From Euptelea pleiosperma (lineage: Eukaryota > Streptophyta > Magnoliopsida > Ranunculales > Eupteleaceae): a stretch of 64,000 bases of DNA. Location: assembly GCA_035048495.1 (NCBI GenBank), contig CM068544.1, positions 45,161,893 through 45,225,892 on the forward strand, written 5' to 3'. Made by a program: the position numbers and the translations under genes. The notes below the pieces were generated by a model. The model saw only the letters and a list, made by a program, of their open reading frames with translations. It had not been told where the DNA came from and made no database searches. This document shows, one piece after another, positions 1-11,432 of this stretch (positions are counted from its first letter, which is position 1; each line of letters starts with the position of its first letter).

Positions 1-287
1 GTTCTTTTGGGTCTAGATGGATTCGTGATGCCATTTCGAAAGACAAACGTCTGATCAAGGCAAAGGGATGATCATATGATGTGTTGGTTTTATAAAACAT
101 CCGACTTGCACAAAAAAATAGGTTAAAGAGGTTCTAGATGATAATAAGAGAAGTTTTAATTATCGTAGAATTGCTTGTTTGTTTTAGATTTGTTTACAAA
201 TTGGTTTTTTAAGTCTTAATAAGATTAGGATAAAGTTTGAGAGTATTTTGAGGTTGAATAAGAATAGTTTTCATTGCTTATAAATGC
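1..287. other. intergenic, no gene seen
   Basis: AT-rich sequence without a coding frame, RNA gene or repeat arm that I can recognise. It ends where the first Helitron-like repeat begins. Confidence 0.5.
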
Positions 288-743
288 TAAGGGGTGGCAG
301 GTGTGTTCCACATTAATGATTGTAGGGGCCTCATCAATATTTATGGCGGACTACAGTATGAGTCACGTGACCGTATGGATGTTTAGCCCATCCCTAGCTG
401 GACTTACATACCAAACTTCAACCTGATTAGTAATTTCTATCCGTTGGATTAGAGTCTTTTCCATGGTTTATTTTTAACCATTTATTTTGAGCATTATTTG
501 GGGTACTCAAATCCCAAGGTTTGAAATCACTAATCAGGCTAATATTTGGTATGTAGGTACACCTAGGGATGAGCCAAACATCCATATGGTGAATGGTCTC
601 TAAGAGTGTGTCATGTGGCTCATACTACATGGCACATACTATGGGCCCTCATCATCATGAGGGACGTTGGTGTCGACAACCTGTGAAGGTGAACATTTTG
701 TGAAGCTCGTTTGCCCCGACCTAGGTTTTGGCTTTAAAGTAGT
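288..743 (-). mobile_element. Helitron-like element, copy A (degenerate)
   Basis: This copy contains the palindromic core found about fifteen times in the window: a left arm with gtatggatgtttagccc and a right arm with gggatgagccaaacatcc, separated by about 100 bp. At its right end the sequence ggttttggctttaaag is the reverse complement of the 5' part of the better Helitron at 34178-34532. The left end (gctaagggg...) is a decayed form of the expected ACTAG. It abuts copy B directly. No protein is encoded, so it is a non-autonomous element. Confidence 0.5.
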
Positions 744-1316
744 ACTAGGGGGTGGCACGTGCGCTGCACATGAGTGATTGTAGGTGTCTAATCAACGTTG
801 ATGACGGACCAAAGTTGAGCCATGTGGCACACTCTTAGAGACCATGACCTTATCGATGTTTGTCCCATCCTAGATGGACTTTTTTTCTTATTATTGAAAT
901 GCTTTATTTTTATAAGGACCCTTTGAGGCTAAGCCAGAAAAAAATACAAAAAGCAAACAAGAAAGACAAACTACGTGGATGGACTTACTTATATACCAAA
1001 TTCAACTTAATTTGTAATATCTATCCGTTGGATTAGAGTATTTTCCATGGTTTATTTGTAATCGTGGATTTGAATACTCGGATCCAAAGGCTTGAAATCA
1101 CAAATCAGGCTTATATTTGGTACTTTGATCCACATAGGAATGGGCCAAACATCCATACGATCAGTGGTCTCTAATAATGTTCCATGTGGCTCATCCTATG
1201 GCCCTTCATCGTCATTGATGAGGGATGTTAGCGTGCTGAACAACCTGTCAAGGTGAGCGTCTTGTGAAGCATGCGTCATTGCCAACCCAAGAGGTTTCAG
1301 CTTTATAATAATGTAA
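744..1316 (-). mobile_element. Helitron-like element, copy B
   Basis: Read on the minus strand, the element ends in CTAGT (plus strand ACTAG at 744-748), preceded by a short hairpin around gtgcgctgcac. It begins near 1316 with a decayed TTTACATTATTATAAAGC, close to the TCTATACTATTATAAAGC start of the copy at 34178. The inside carries the palindromic core with gggccaaacatccatacg. A 97-bp fragment is inserted in the left arm at 881-977. Helitrons move by rolling-circle replication using proteins from autonomous relatives; this copy codes for nothing. Confidence 0.6.
881..977 (-). mobile_element. 97-bp insertion with 8-bp direct repeat
   Basis: The word gatggact occurs at 873-880 and again at 978-985, where the parental repeat has it once, so the 97 bp between are an insertion. 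It starts with a T-run (ttttttcttatta), which looks like the poly-A end of a retroelement in reverse. It could be a short LINE 3' fragment; the family is not identified. Confidence 0.6.
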
Positions 1317-1439
1317 ATAAAATGTGTAATAAACGAAAATGGAGAGTTGATATTTGATTAAAAAAGCAACATAGGGTTTTCTTTTATGAGACATGGCAAT
1401 TTGGAAGCGGATATATCAAACTTTTGAAAAGTTCGTCTA

Positions 1440-2562
1440 TATCAAAGAATTTTTATTAAGATGAGGTCCATCGGTGTCTATTTTTGCCAGATGACATAGT
1501 ATTAATTGACGAGACAAGGGATGAGGTAAATGCAAAACTTGAACACTAAAAGAATGCTTTGGAATTTAAAGGTTTCAAAATAAGTCAAATAAGGACATAT
1601 GAAATGCAATCTTAGTGAGGAAACACATAGAGATAATTTGTCAATTTAAATTGACAACCAGAAAATACTTCGAACTGGCTAATTTCATTACCATAATTCT
1701 ATTATTAACAAGGAAAGAGATATTGAAGAGGAAGTTGCCCATAGAATTGGAGTAAGGTGGCCAAAGTGGAGATGTGCTTACACATTGTTATGCAATCTAT
1801 GTGCGCTGATCAAATTAAAAGAAAATTTCTATAAGGCCGTGTTTGATTGCACGAAATTTTTTCCGAGAAAATACATCTGGGATATGCGTTAAATGGCTGA
1901 TTGATTGCAACTGAGAGCACATATTTCAATCATGTGAGAAAATAAAGGTATATTTTTAGGTGGAAATGAAGTCTCACCTATTTGGATGGGAAATGAATTC
2001 CGAGTTTAGTAGGAAAAATTATCCATATTTAAATGGCTTGTTAAGAAAAATTAACAGATTTATATTGGCTATCTAACAATGGACAGTTGTGTGTTTCCTA
2101 AGGAAAATGTAATTTTTTCACTTGGTAATCAAACACGGCCTAAGATGACATTGAGATTTGCAATGATTTATGGAGTAAAATATTAGACAATCAATAAATA
2201 ATATATTTATAAAATGAGTATAGTTGAAATAAAGATGTTGAGATGGATATGTGATAAGAAAGAACAAAAATAATTAGAAATGAACGCATTCATGAAAAAT
2301 AGGAGTAACCCGATAACTGACAAAACGAGAGAAATCGATTGAGATATAAATAGCGGCATCAGTGAGGAGGAATGTGTAATTACAAACAGTCTAAAAACTA
2401 AAAAGGTGAGGTGAAAGCCAAAACAAACATGAAGTGAGACAATGAGAGGAGATTTCAATATACTTACCTTAACGGAAGATATGGCTTTAGACATGATTGA
2501 ACTAAGGAATAATATTTGTATGGTTCCGTTGAGAAAAGAAAAAAATAAATGATGATGATGAT
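1440..2562 (+). pseudogene. RTE-type LINE remnant, 3' part
   Basis: This is a decayed copy of the same LINE that lies at 38470-40192. A translation near 1490 gives PDDIVLIDETRDEVNAKLE, the region around the reverse transcriptase catalytic box (normally ADD, here PDD). Further on, matching phrases (ggtggccaaagtggagatg, gaagaggaatgt-like text, taacggaaga) run in the same order as in the second copy. The 3' end is the tandem gatgatgat at about 2548-2562, a simple-repeat tail typical of RTE elements. Stops and frameshifts are frequent, and a MITE at 1835-2140 interrupts it. It is not functional. Confidence 0.8.
1835..2140. mobile_element. Tourist/Harbinger-type MITE inside the LINE
   Basis: The element opens with ggccgtgtttgattgc and closes with ggtaatcaaacacggcc, a near-perfect terminal inverted repeat. 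TAA stands on both sides (1832-1834 and 2141-2143), the 3-bp target duplication of PIF/Harbinger elements. LINE-derived sequence continues on both sides, so the MITE came later. The 306 bp carry no gene. Confidence 0.85.
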
Positions 2563-2639
2563 GTGACTTGTTGACCAAAACATATGAATTTTTTGGCCTC
2601 CAATCTCTTAGAAGCAAATTTTGATCCTTCCCTCCAAAA

Positions 2640-2960
2640 TGGCGTGGCCAATCAATGTTTGGCCCACCCTTGATGGACCTACATACCAATAATCGGCTTC
2701 ATTGGATTTTTTAGCCATTGGATTCGAGCATTTTTTTTGGTGTGTAAGTGACCCCAATCAGTGAATGGATAGAAATCAATGATCAGGCCGACTTTTGGTG
2801 TGTAAGTGCATCAAGAGGTGAGTTAAATATTCATTTGTCAGTGGGCCCAGAGAAGTGTTTCCCGCAGAGTTATGGGAAGAGGAAAAGCCCATGTTTGGTG
2901 GCCCCGCAAGACTTCAAACTTCAGAGTTTGATGGCCCCCCTCCAAAACGCAACGTGGATT
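2640..2960. repeat. palindromic core repeat, diverged copy
   Basis: Left arm around 2652-2690 (aatgtttggcccacccttga) and right arm around 2785-2850 form a weak inverted repeat of the same core seen elsewhere. The ends are not recognisable. Confidence 0.5.
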
Positions 2961-3215
2961 ACTCTTTAGGGCCCACTTACCTTATGGATATTTTTTCCAC
3001 ATCTTGATGAACCTACAGATCAAAAAATTGTATAATTAGTGATTTAACCGTTGGATTTAATATTTTAATAACATGCTTTTTGACCGTTGAATATGAGCTT
3101 CTTTTTATGTTAAAATATAACTGTTATAAATCACTGATCAGGCTAATCTTTGGTACGTAGGTCCACCAAGAGGTGGTCCAAACATCCATAAGGTCAGTAG
3201 GACCTACACTAATTT
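2961..3215. repeat. palindromic core repeat copy
   Basis: The right arm (3135-3212: ggctaatctttggtacgtag followed by gtccaccaagaggtgg) pairs with a left arm at about 2968-3035. It is adjacent to the preceding copy. Confidence 0.55.
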
Positions 3216-3607
3216 CCGAATGGCATTTTGAGAGAATTTTGAAGTCCTCCAGGGCAGCAAAGCAAAAAGGATTTCCTTGAAACTGTTCATATTGGTGGAC
3301 CAACAACAGTGTTTTAATATTGACGTACTTATATGAGATCGTACGGTTCATAACACGGGAATATGCAACACATAAATCCAGACCATCCAATCCATGGGGC
3401 AGATTGTGTACGATCAAGACCCACCAGTAATCCTAAACCATCAGATCAGAGTTCAATCCATCGCCTACTTGTGAGATACTCTTGGATTGACAAAATAAAA
3501 GATCCTTGGCACTAAAGCCAAACGAAACCACCGCAAACTCCTGATATTATCATTCCTCTTTTAGTCCTTTGCCGTCGCATATCAAATTGGAAAATGGAGT
3601 AAATCCT

Positions 3608-3946
3608 ACCTGACCACCGCTGGTCAGGTAGCTAACTAACCACCCACAATATAAGCAACGTAGCAATTTCTTAGAGGGCACTGGCCGTATAGATGTTTGT
3701 CCAATCCCTAGGTGGACCTATAACCAAAAATCAAACTGATCAGTGATTTGACTGATTTTTAAGCGTTAGTTGAAATCATTTTCATGGGTTAATATTAACC
3801 GTTGGAATTTGAGCATTATTTACCATTATTTGGGTACAAAGATCGAAAGGTTTGAAATCACTGATCAAGCTGATTTTTTTGGTTTGCCCAAACATCCATA
3901 CAGTCAACGAGTGTACCACGTGACTCATATTATGGGTGGTCAGGCA
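3608..3946. repeat. palindromic core repeat with TGACCAC ends
   Basis: The left side has aaccacccacaatataagc and the right side cttattatgggtggtcagg-like text, the same outer ends as the copy at 53376-53716. The core arms (gtatagatgtttgtccaatc and the reverse around 3880-3905) lie inside. A second small palindrome, acctgaccaccgctggtcagg, sits at the left edge. Confidence 0.65.
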
Positions 3947-3949
3947 AAA

Positions 3950-5615
3950 TGCTACCCACTGATAAGAAGACAAAAAAGTATACGGTTGAGGTGTTTGACC
4001 ACTGGATTCAAGAGATCCACGGTCTTCGAGGCAACAACTGCAAAAGGTCACATCGTTGTTGCCTCATGGACCATGGATCTCTTGAAATCCAACGGTGAAT
4101 TTCTTCAACCGCACATATTTTTGTCCTGTTATCCGTGGGGTAGCAGGACTCTGTCAAAATCACCAAGATATCGCGAGATTTTAAGTAGGATTAATTAATT
4201 AAATTTACAAAATTTAAATAAAATATTAAAATATCGTAAAGTAGATCCTTGCCAACTGGAGCCCTGATAGTGTGAGATTTCTTTGCGAAGGATTCCAACC
4301 GTTGAGTTCAAATTTCGAAAGACGAGAGAAATAAAGAAGAAGAGAAGACTAAAAAGCTACCATGTCTCCATCTGAAAACGACGGTTATGGCTTTCTTTCG
4401 GCGGGAAATTCAAAATTTTCGGAAAAAAAAAAGAAGGAAATGTATATTTCGCTTTAAATAACTGAACAGGTTAACAGAAGACGTTCGTGCAGGCGGGCCG
4501 GCAGACAACTCTCTCTCTCTCTCTGTAACGTCCTTTTTTTTTTTTTCTTATTTGTCACTTTTTCTGTTCTTTTTATTTTTTTCAAATTTTCATTTAAGAA
4601 AATTTCAAACCTTTATCAAATCAGGTTCTCGAATTTCTTAAAATCCGCACTTTTTCCCGCGCTTTTGCTCCTGCTGCTGTCCATTTCGGCAGGTAGGCAC
4701 GTCCCCACGGACCCCACCATGGCCCTCTTCTTTCCGTTTATTTTATTTTCTTCCTTTTTCTTTTTCTTTTTTTTCTCTCTTGCCCTCTTCGCGTGGATTT
4801 CAATTAATTCAATTTAATAAGATTTTGCGTCCGCGAAGAAGGAGAGGATGGTAGTACGGTAAGAGATCATCACAAGTCTGACAAGACTGTTTTTTTATAA
4901 AAACAGATTTAAATTTAAAACAGGTTTTTGATGTGTACGTGTCAAGTACACAGGCTTTAGTGACGATATAGGTCACTAAAGCAAGTGACCAAAAGTGCAC
5001 TCGCTCGCTTTGCGCTTTGGCTTTTCACTCTGCGGAGCAGCTTTTGCTGAAAAAAAAACACGCCGTCAATCTGCCAGACAGAAAGCAACGTCCGTTAAAA
5101 CAAACGGACAGGCGCTTTTGAGTTTTGACTAGGACAAGTAACGGTTAAGCGTCAGGATCCTATTTTATCCACGTCAGCAAGATTCAGATTCAATTGTGCT
5201 ATGGATTGCTAGCAAGACGCGCTCTTCCACACGCGCTACTTTTATGTGCATTTCAAGGTGTTTGTTAAATTATCCATGTGAATTACAAAAACACCCTTAA
5301 AGCTGTGCTGTACAGATCCTATGAAGAGGGCGCGTGAGAAAGATCACATACGATGGCGCGTGGTCTTCGGTCCGTTACCATAATACCATCTCCCTACTGT
5401 TTGCCCACGTCATACTGTTAAGTGTTAATCTCTACAATTATAAAGCGACTGACACCATTAAGCCCTAAGCCGATTATTTTGAACCGTGTCATCACTGATC
5501 AGGACCTTTATCCCCTCTTTTGTCACTTTATCCCTAAACTCAAAGAGTCTTTGTTTACATCAGAAAATACTTCAGTTTTTTTTTCACTTTCTACAGACGA
5601 CATCAATTTTTACAC

Positions 5616-5653
<38 letters not shown>

Positions 5654-5790
5654 TCTAATTTTAAAAAAAAATTACAGTAAAAATCAATCTGTTAATAATG
5701 ATATCCAATATTCACTACTTTTATTCAATATAAATTATTATTTTTTATTTTAAATATACTATAGTACCATTGGAAAGTTTAACTTTTTAC
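3950..5790. other. intergenic, no gene seen
   Basis: No convincing gene. The stretch holds long T-rich and CT-rich runs (4509-4525, 4530-4546, 4730-4790), a small hairpin around 4962-4990 (ggtcactaaagcaagtgacc) and a CT microsatellite at about 5618-5648. The GC-rich patch at 4480-4720 followed by pyrimidine tracts resembles a plant promoter or leader, but no open frame follows. Confidence 0.5.
5618..5648. repeat. (CT)n microsatellite
   Basis: About fifteen TC units in a row, followed by an A-rich stretch. Confidence 0.9.
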
Positions 5791-5802
5791 CGTTGTTTTA
5801 AT

Positions 5803-6015
5803 CATGGTTTAAAATAATGCCATTTTAACAGTTTTAACGGCGGCGTTAAAACGGTAACACCCCAAGTCCGTTACGTTAAGAACCGTTTTGACGCTTAGAA
5901 AAGAATGGCCTTTTTTTTCAACGGCAGTTATTTTCTGAAAAAAATTTGTGGGAAAAAATGTCCGTTAGTTTTGTTAAATTTCATTATTTTCTATTTTCTA
6001 TTTGTTCCCGTTAAA
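5803..6015. repeat. AACGG-word foldback element, partial
   Basis: Starts with catggtttaaaa at 5803, the terminus shared with the elements at 21168 and 36277. Many aacgg/ccgtt words follow (for example gttttaacggcggcg and taacaccccaagtccg). I cannot find the right end or a target duplication, so it is probably truncated near 6015. Confidence 0.6.
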
Positions 6016-7180
6016 ATCTTAGTCAGACTCACACTCCTCTAGAAACTTGAGTCCCACCCCTCGTTCCCTCTTTTTCCCTTATATTTTTTTAATGCCCTAA
6101 CATATTAGGACATTTTCTTCCATTTCTTTTGATTTCACCCCATTTCAAGCACCGGAGTGGATACCACCTCGAGAGAGGAGTCGCGTGGAGCAACCACGAT
6201 ACCATCTCGAGAGCAATCGTGCTAGCCCTCCCCTTGACATTGATGACGACTGTGATACCTTAGCGGAACCCCCCTCCCATTCGAAATATTCTCTATAAGG
6301 CTTTTAACAGATTAAATTAAAAAATAAGGACTTTGTCATTCTATTTCACGCCCACGAATAGACCGAACTGACAAAAGCTTTTAAGAGATGAATGAAAGGA
6401 TGAGCAAAAGCTGAAAATATTATTTTTGGTAAAAAGTGTTGTTTGGTCTGCTAGGGCCAAACAAATCTACAATGTTATGTTATGTCCGCTCCAGCTGAAC
6501 AGTTCAATATGATTCGGTCTTAGTAGACCGAACAAGCAAAATGTCATTTTTTTTTTAGAAAGAACATTGTTTGGTCTATTAAGACTGAACCAAGTTGAAC
6601 TGTTTTGTCAGATCTAACGGAACAAATGAGTTTAGTTCAATCTTAGCAAACCAAACAATAGTGAGAACCTTACATGAATTATAAGTCCACCTTGATTTTT
6701 TGCTTTGTAGGTCCACCTAGTCTTACTATACATGGAGCATATTTGTATCAATCGAAGCTTGTCCAAACTTAATGGAATTAAGTATATCCGTACTTATGTT
6801 TTCCTTATTTTTATTTTTATTTTTTGTAGAAAATAAAATAAAAGAAATGTAAATCTCAAGTTGAAACTAACAAGGTGTGAACCAAAATAGGTAAAAGTAA
6901 ACATAATTTGCTAAAAAGGGAAAAAGCTTATTGTCAGGCAACAATTGAGGAACGACGAATGACTGCACTAGAAGAAGAGGGAGAAGAAGAGAAAAGGGTT
7001 TCGTTGGAAGTGGCCGAGAGGGGAGATAGAGAAGAAGAAATTTTCGTAAGGGTTTTGGTTGTGGAGTGTTAGGTGTAATGTGATAGAGGGTCAACTTATT
7101 TATTTATTTATTACTTTGCAATGATAAATAATGCAGTAAACAAGATAATTTACATATCAGAGGACAAAATGTTTGCGTAC
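6016..7180. other. intergenic, no gene supported
   Basis: An open frame of about 50 codons at about 6150-6297 has no recognisable similarity. At 6430-6660 the words gtttggtct and agaccgaac recur in both orientations, like the word-array foldbacks described elsewhere, but I found no ends. 6790-7090 is A/T-rich with purine runs. Confidence 0.4.
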
Positions 7181-7182
7181 CC

Positions 7183-7735
7183 ACATGGAAGATGAATCAA
7201 TGCTCGATTTTGGTGAGGTTGATCTCCTCACCATATAAATCACCCCTGCAAAAAATCAGCCCATTTTGAAAATTCTAACCCCATCAAATGTGGTTTTCAA
7301 GTTTACCGTAAAAATAAACAGTCTATAATTTTTCAACTTGTATACCAAGTTACGAATATTGGCCGTGCCAACTTTTTGTCCCCTAATTTTGGTCAAATTA
7401 ATGAGTAATATAATGACTAATGGGTGTGTAGCTCACACAAGGATGAGTTAAGGGTGCTCATATTTGGTGAGGAAGTTCTTTTTAGCATAGATATCGACCT
7501 CACAAAAACTTAGCCAATTCAGACATTTTTAGCCTTATAAAAAGTGAATTAGAAGTTAAAATGTTCTGAATCATCTATTTTATCTATTCACTTTAGCTCC
7601 ATGTTTGATAGGGTTAGAAGCTTTAGAGAGTGTTGATTTTTTGTAATTATAATCTATGTAGTTATGAGATCATCCTTACGAAAAAAATCAAACACTTAAC
7701 TCATCCTCGTGTAGACCCCATGGCCAGTAATCATT
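7183..7735. repeat. foldback repeat, 'gatctcctcacc' family
   Basis: Contains ggtgaggttgatctcctcac, then cagcccattttgaaaattct and aaatgtggttttcaagttta. These phrases recur in the same order at 18450-18960, 19821-20213 and 22250-22470. A second, reversed copy lies at 7590-7700 (gggttagaagctttagagag). Confidence 0.6.
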
Positions 7736-8144
7736 ATATTAATCACAAAGCACTAGTCAACTTTTCCCATATATTCTGACCAGCTCAAAGATGGTCCAAC
7801 AATTTCTAAGGGTCACCAATTACATGACAGACTTCGTTAAGAACTTGGCCTCCCATAAAGCCCTCCTTGAAAACCAGCTCAAAAAAGAAGCTCATCCATG
7901 GACACTAGCGCATGTGCAATGCAAGCCCTTAAAGCTGCCAACTCATCTCTCCCCAACTCTATATTTCGTCCCCTTCAGGAGCAAGAACCCTTTAAATTGA
8001 CGCCTCCAATAAATTTTGGAGAGCAACTCTTTCAAAGAGATTAATGGAAAAAGACATTTATGGGGATATAAGAGTGGAAGATTCAAAAAATGGTCAACTT
8101 CATTACCACTCCACCTTCATAGAAATCCCGACTGTCAAAAATGG

Positions 8145-9300
8145 TATCCTCAAAATCCAATTCTAGCTTCCATTTTTTTGTAGAACACCCCTATAAAAAA
8201 AATCAACCCATTCTAAATTTTTTAACCCCATCAAATGTGATTTTTAGGTTAATGGTAAAAGTAGACGATCCATAATTCTTCAACTTATAAAGAAACTAGT
8301 GGGTGCCCCATGCCATCGGCACTTCTTGACAAAGAGTTTGCCAAAATCAGGTGAGTGGGAGAGATCCACCATCCATTTGGGGGAGGATTAGATCTTGGCC
8401 CTTCTTTGTTGATGCTTATAAGAGGAGGTATAAGTAGGGAGACAACCAATGTGTTTTGTTATATAGAATAGTAAATGGCCCATGCCCACGGCACTCTCCG
8501 ATAAAAGCATTTGCAAAAATTGGGTGGCTTCGGCACTCAAATGGTATAACGGACTGGGGCGTTACCGTTTTTTCCATTATAACGACTGTTATAACGAATT
8601 GTAACGCACAGAGGGAGAAATGGGAAACCATTAAATTCTTTTTTTTTTTTAATTTTAAAACTTGAATTTCAGCACCACTTTTTCCATTAAAATCATTAAA
8701 ATCTATTTTTTTCATTTTTGTCACTGCCCGTTTTAACGGTAACACCCCTCTCGAGGCATCAAAAGCGGGGCTCTTGAGCCTGACCCTTGGGCTATATGTA
8801 AATACAACCCATTTCATTCTTTATATGTAGGTAAATAGTAGGTGACCCGTGCTCACGACACTCATCGACAAAGAGTTTGTCAAAATTAGGTGTGAGTGGC
8901 TGCGATCCACCGCCCATTTGCTGTGATAAGATCTCGGCCATCCTTTATGAAGCCATATAAGATGGGGAGACAACCATCCTGCTTTGTTACATAGATGGCT
9001 AAGATGAAGTTACAAATTTTTTTTTACTTATAAAAGGACACGTGGCCATGGGGACTACATGCAGAGGAGTAAAGGGCTGATTTATAAAACCTTAACACTA
9101 TCAAATATGTCCTTAAATTTAACGGTAAATATGGATGGTCCAAAAAATTTAAACTTGCAATCCACTTTCACAAGGCTACAAATGTTGGAATGGAGTGTTT
9201 TTTTTTTTTTTTTTGTGAAGTTAATATCCATGTTGAGAAGATCATCAACAAAAATTATCCCTTAACTCATCTGTATATGTGCCCCACGTCCATTAGTCAC
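8145..9300. repeat. mixed fragments of two foldback families
   Basis: 8165-8290 and 9080-9290 carry pieces of the 'gatctcctcacc' family (for example aaaatcaacccattctaaat). 8525-8760 carries an AACGG-word element (tataacggactggggcg ... ttttaacggtaacacccc) without clear ends. 8300-8400, 8460-8520 and 8830-8990 repeat a phrase (cccacggcactctccgataa and variants) two to three times, so this area also holds a diverged direct duplication. No gene. Confidence 0.5.
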
Positions 9301-9625
9301 AAAACCATGAGTCAATGTGTGTGTGTGTACTACAATTATATTTTGCCCACAAATTAAAACAAAATTCCAATTGTATCTACACTAGTAGATTTAAACATAA
9401 ATGGAAAACAACGCCTAAAGATTTCATTTGATACCTGGAACGGGATAAGCTTCAAAGGAAACTTAATGGCACGATGAGGGAAACGGATTCAAGACGAGTA
9501 AAAAAATGAATGAGCTCTGCAATTTCTTTTGCATATTTTCATGTACTAATAAAAATAAAGAGCTTAAATGCTCACCTTTCTTGTTTTAATTTCCTTTAAG
9601 CTCTCCAGTTTCTTAAAACAACCAC

Positions 9626-9949
9626 GGCTGCGTTTGGGTAAGCTTAACTAATGGGTTAAGCATTGGGTTCGGGTATATAAAGAAGGATAATCTATCATTT
9701 AAATTTTTTTTATTAAAGTTTTAGTGGTCCTTTAGAATTTCCATTGAAAGAATAGAGTAGTATTTTAGGTATATAAAGAGTTCTACTTAAGTTTTAGAAA
9801 CTGCTTCTTGCATAAGCTATAAGCTGAATTACAACGGCTTTTGCTTAATCTGAAAAAATTGGATAAAACCTAGAAAAATAGCTTTTCATATGCTATAAGC
9901 TGCTACAAGCTGACTTTTAACTTATTTTAAGCTTACCCAAGTGCAGTCC
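9626..9949. mobile_element. MITE with GGGTAAGCTTA terminal repeats
   Basis: The left end is gctgcgtttgggtaagctta and the right end, read in reverse, is actgcacttgggtaagctta, an imperfect 20-bp terminal inverted repeat. The inside is full of taagct/agctta words (cataagctataagctg). ccacg stands on both sides and may be the target duplication. No coding capacity. Confidence 0.65.
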
Positions 9950-10061
9950 ACGTGGTTGTTAAAGAAAACTACTAATAACGCAAAATTGAAAAAAGATAAA
10001 ACACAAACAAAAAATCGGTGTTCGCTTAATATTTTTATTTCCTACCAATAAAACAATAAAC

Positions 10062-10340
10062 CAGTGTTTGAAAACTCGAAAACTCGACTCGAAAGTCTAC
10101 CGAGTTAAGTTGACTGGAAGACTCGAACTCGACCCGAAGTAACCCGACTTGAGTAATATACTAATATTTTATTCGATTATAAAACAAATCGTTTTAGAAA
10201 CTTATTTGGTGCGTCAATTATAAAACAACGGATTTGGTGCGTTGTTTTTCACACACCAAGTCCGTTGTTTATTCGATTTGAGTTTATTTCGAGTCAACAT
10301 GGCCAAATTTTGAGTTGACTCGACGAGTTTTAAAACACAG
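10062..10340. mobile_element. word-array foldback element, word ACTCGA, 8-bp TSD
   Basis: The exact 8-bp repeat caataaac flanks it (10054-10061 and 10341-10348). Ends are cagtgtttgaaaactcg and, in reverse, ctgtgttttaaaactcg. The inside is made of ctcga/tcgag words (aactcgactcgaaag; gagttgactcgacgag). The middle has its own hairpin (aacggatttggtgcg and caccaagtccgtt). An 8-bp duplication with a CA-type terminus is the mark of hAT elements. It is non-coding. Confidence 0.85.
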
Positions 10341-10348
10341 CAATAAAC

Positions 10349-11430
10349 TAGAGTTTCCAAATTAAAATTTGTACGTTTCTTTCAAGTTTCTCATATTATT
10401 TCCCATACGTTTCATCAGCGTTTCCAAACCCATTTTGAGGAAATCGTAGTGCAAAATATAATTCTTGCTAACTATGGACTTGAATGAGCTTTAATTGTAG
10501 TCGGTTCAAAGAGAGGAAAAATCATGGGCAGATTGGTCGGGTAATCGGTTAGTAGGTAACCCATTGACCCCGTTACTTTTATTTCGCTGCCTTTACAGCT
10601 ATTTTACCACCTTAATGACAATAACGCTAATTAACAGGCTTTATTTAATGAAACCCACCGTATCTAGTCATGATTAACGGTACATGCGAGCATGTAATCC
10701 GGGTTGCTAGCACTCATCAGGGCATGCCCGAACAGTATGCAGATGTCCGTTTAAACGGTTACACACTTTACAGCATCATTGCAGTTTTTTAAATTGCTGA
10801 CACGAAATATCGAGAAAAATCGAATTTTAATTATATTTTAAGTTTGACAATGCTTGACCTGGACGTGATTTTAAGTTTTTAACCCGTGAAATTCTTGAAG
10901 TGATGTTCAGGGAGGCAGGGTCAACGTCCGGTTTCTTATTCGGCCGATTTAACACAAGCAATTAAGCAAAGCTGTTTGGATTTTGGACGTATGTAGTCCA
11001 GGCTGAAAAGCCAACCCGGTTTTTACAAAACTCCGAGATTCCTAGACCGATTTGACTCGGTTCACGTCCGTTGTTTTCTAGATTCAGATCTGTTTCTCGC
11101 ACCCCTGCAATCCAAGGGTGTTAACATGTGGACCAGAACAAACCCTTGTAGTGGTCCTCTGACCACTCTAGCATCTTTTGTTAAAATAAAATAGAAGACA
11201 AGATAGTATCTTCTGTTGCTGTTCTGCCAGAACAGTATATTTTGAGTTTCAGTTTTAGTTCTCAAGCGATAAGATAATGACATAGAGGGTCAAGAGATAC
11301 TTTATCTTTTTTCCCCCTCTTTTTTTTTTCACAGAAACTTCTTCGGAAACATTTAATAAAGTGTAATTAGTAGTTTGAGGGCCTTTTGTGTCTTTTAACT
11401 TATTCAAACAGTACAAACTGCCCCTCTCTT
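10349..11430. other. intergenic, no gene seen
   Basis: No open frame with recognisable content and no repeat ends. 10560-10900 is ordinary AT-rich sequence; 10900-11130 is somewhat richer in GC. Confidence 0.5.
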
Positions 11431-11432
11431 CT

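Noticed and set aside
2207..2689. Minus-strand open frame of 160 codons
   Set aside because: It is antisense to the decayed RTE LINE and its gatgatgat tail (which gives a poly-His run). No independent evidence of coding.
3770..4198. Open frame of 142 codons
   Set aside because: It lies over a palindromic core repeat copy; the mirrored frames on both strands follow from the inverted repeat.
6150..6297. Short open frame with an acidic stretch (DIDDDCD)
   Set aside because: About 50 codons, no start context, no similarity I recognise, and no neighbouring exon. A hAT transposase fragment was considered but nothing supports it.
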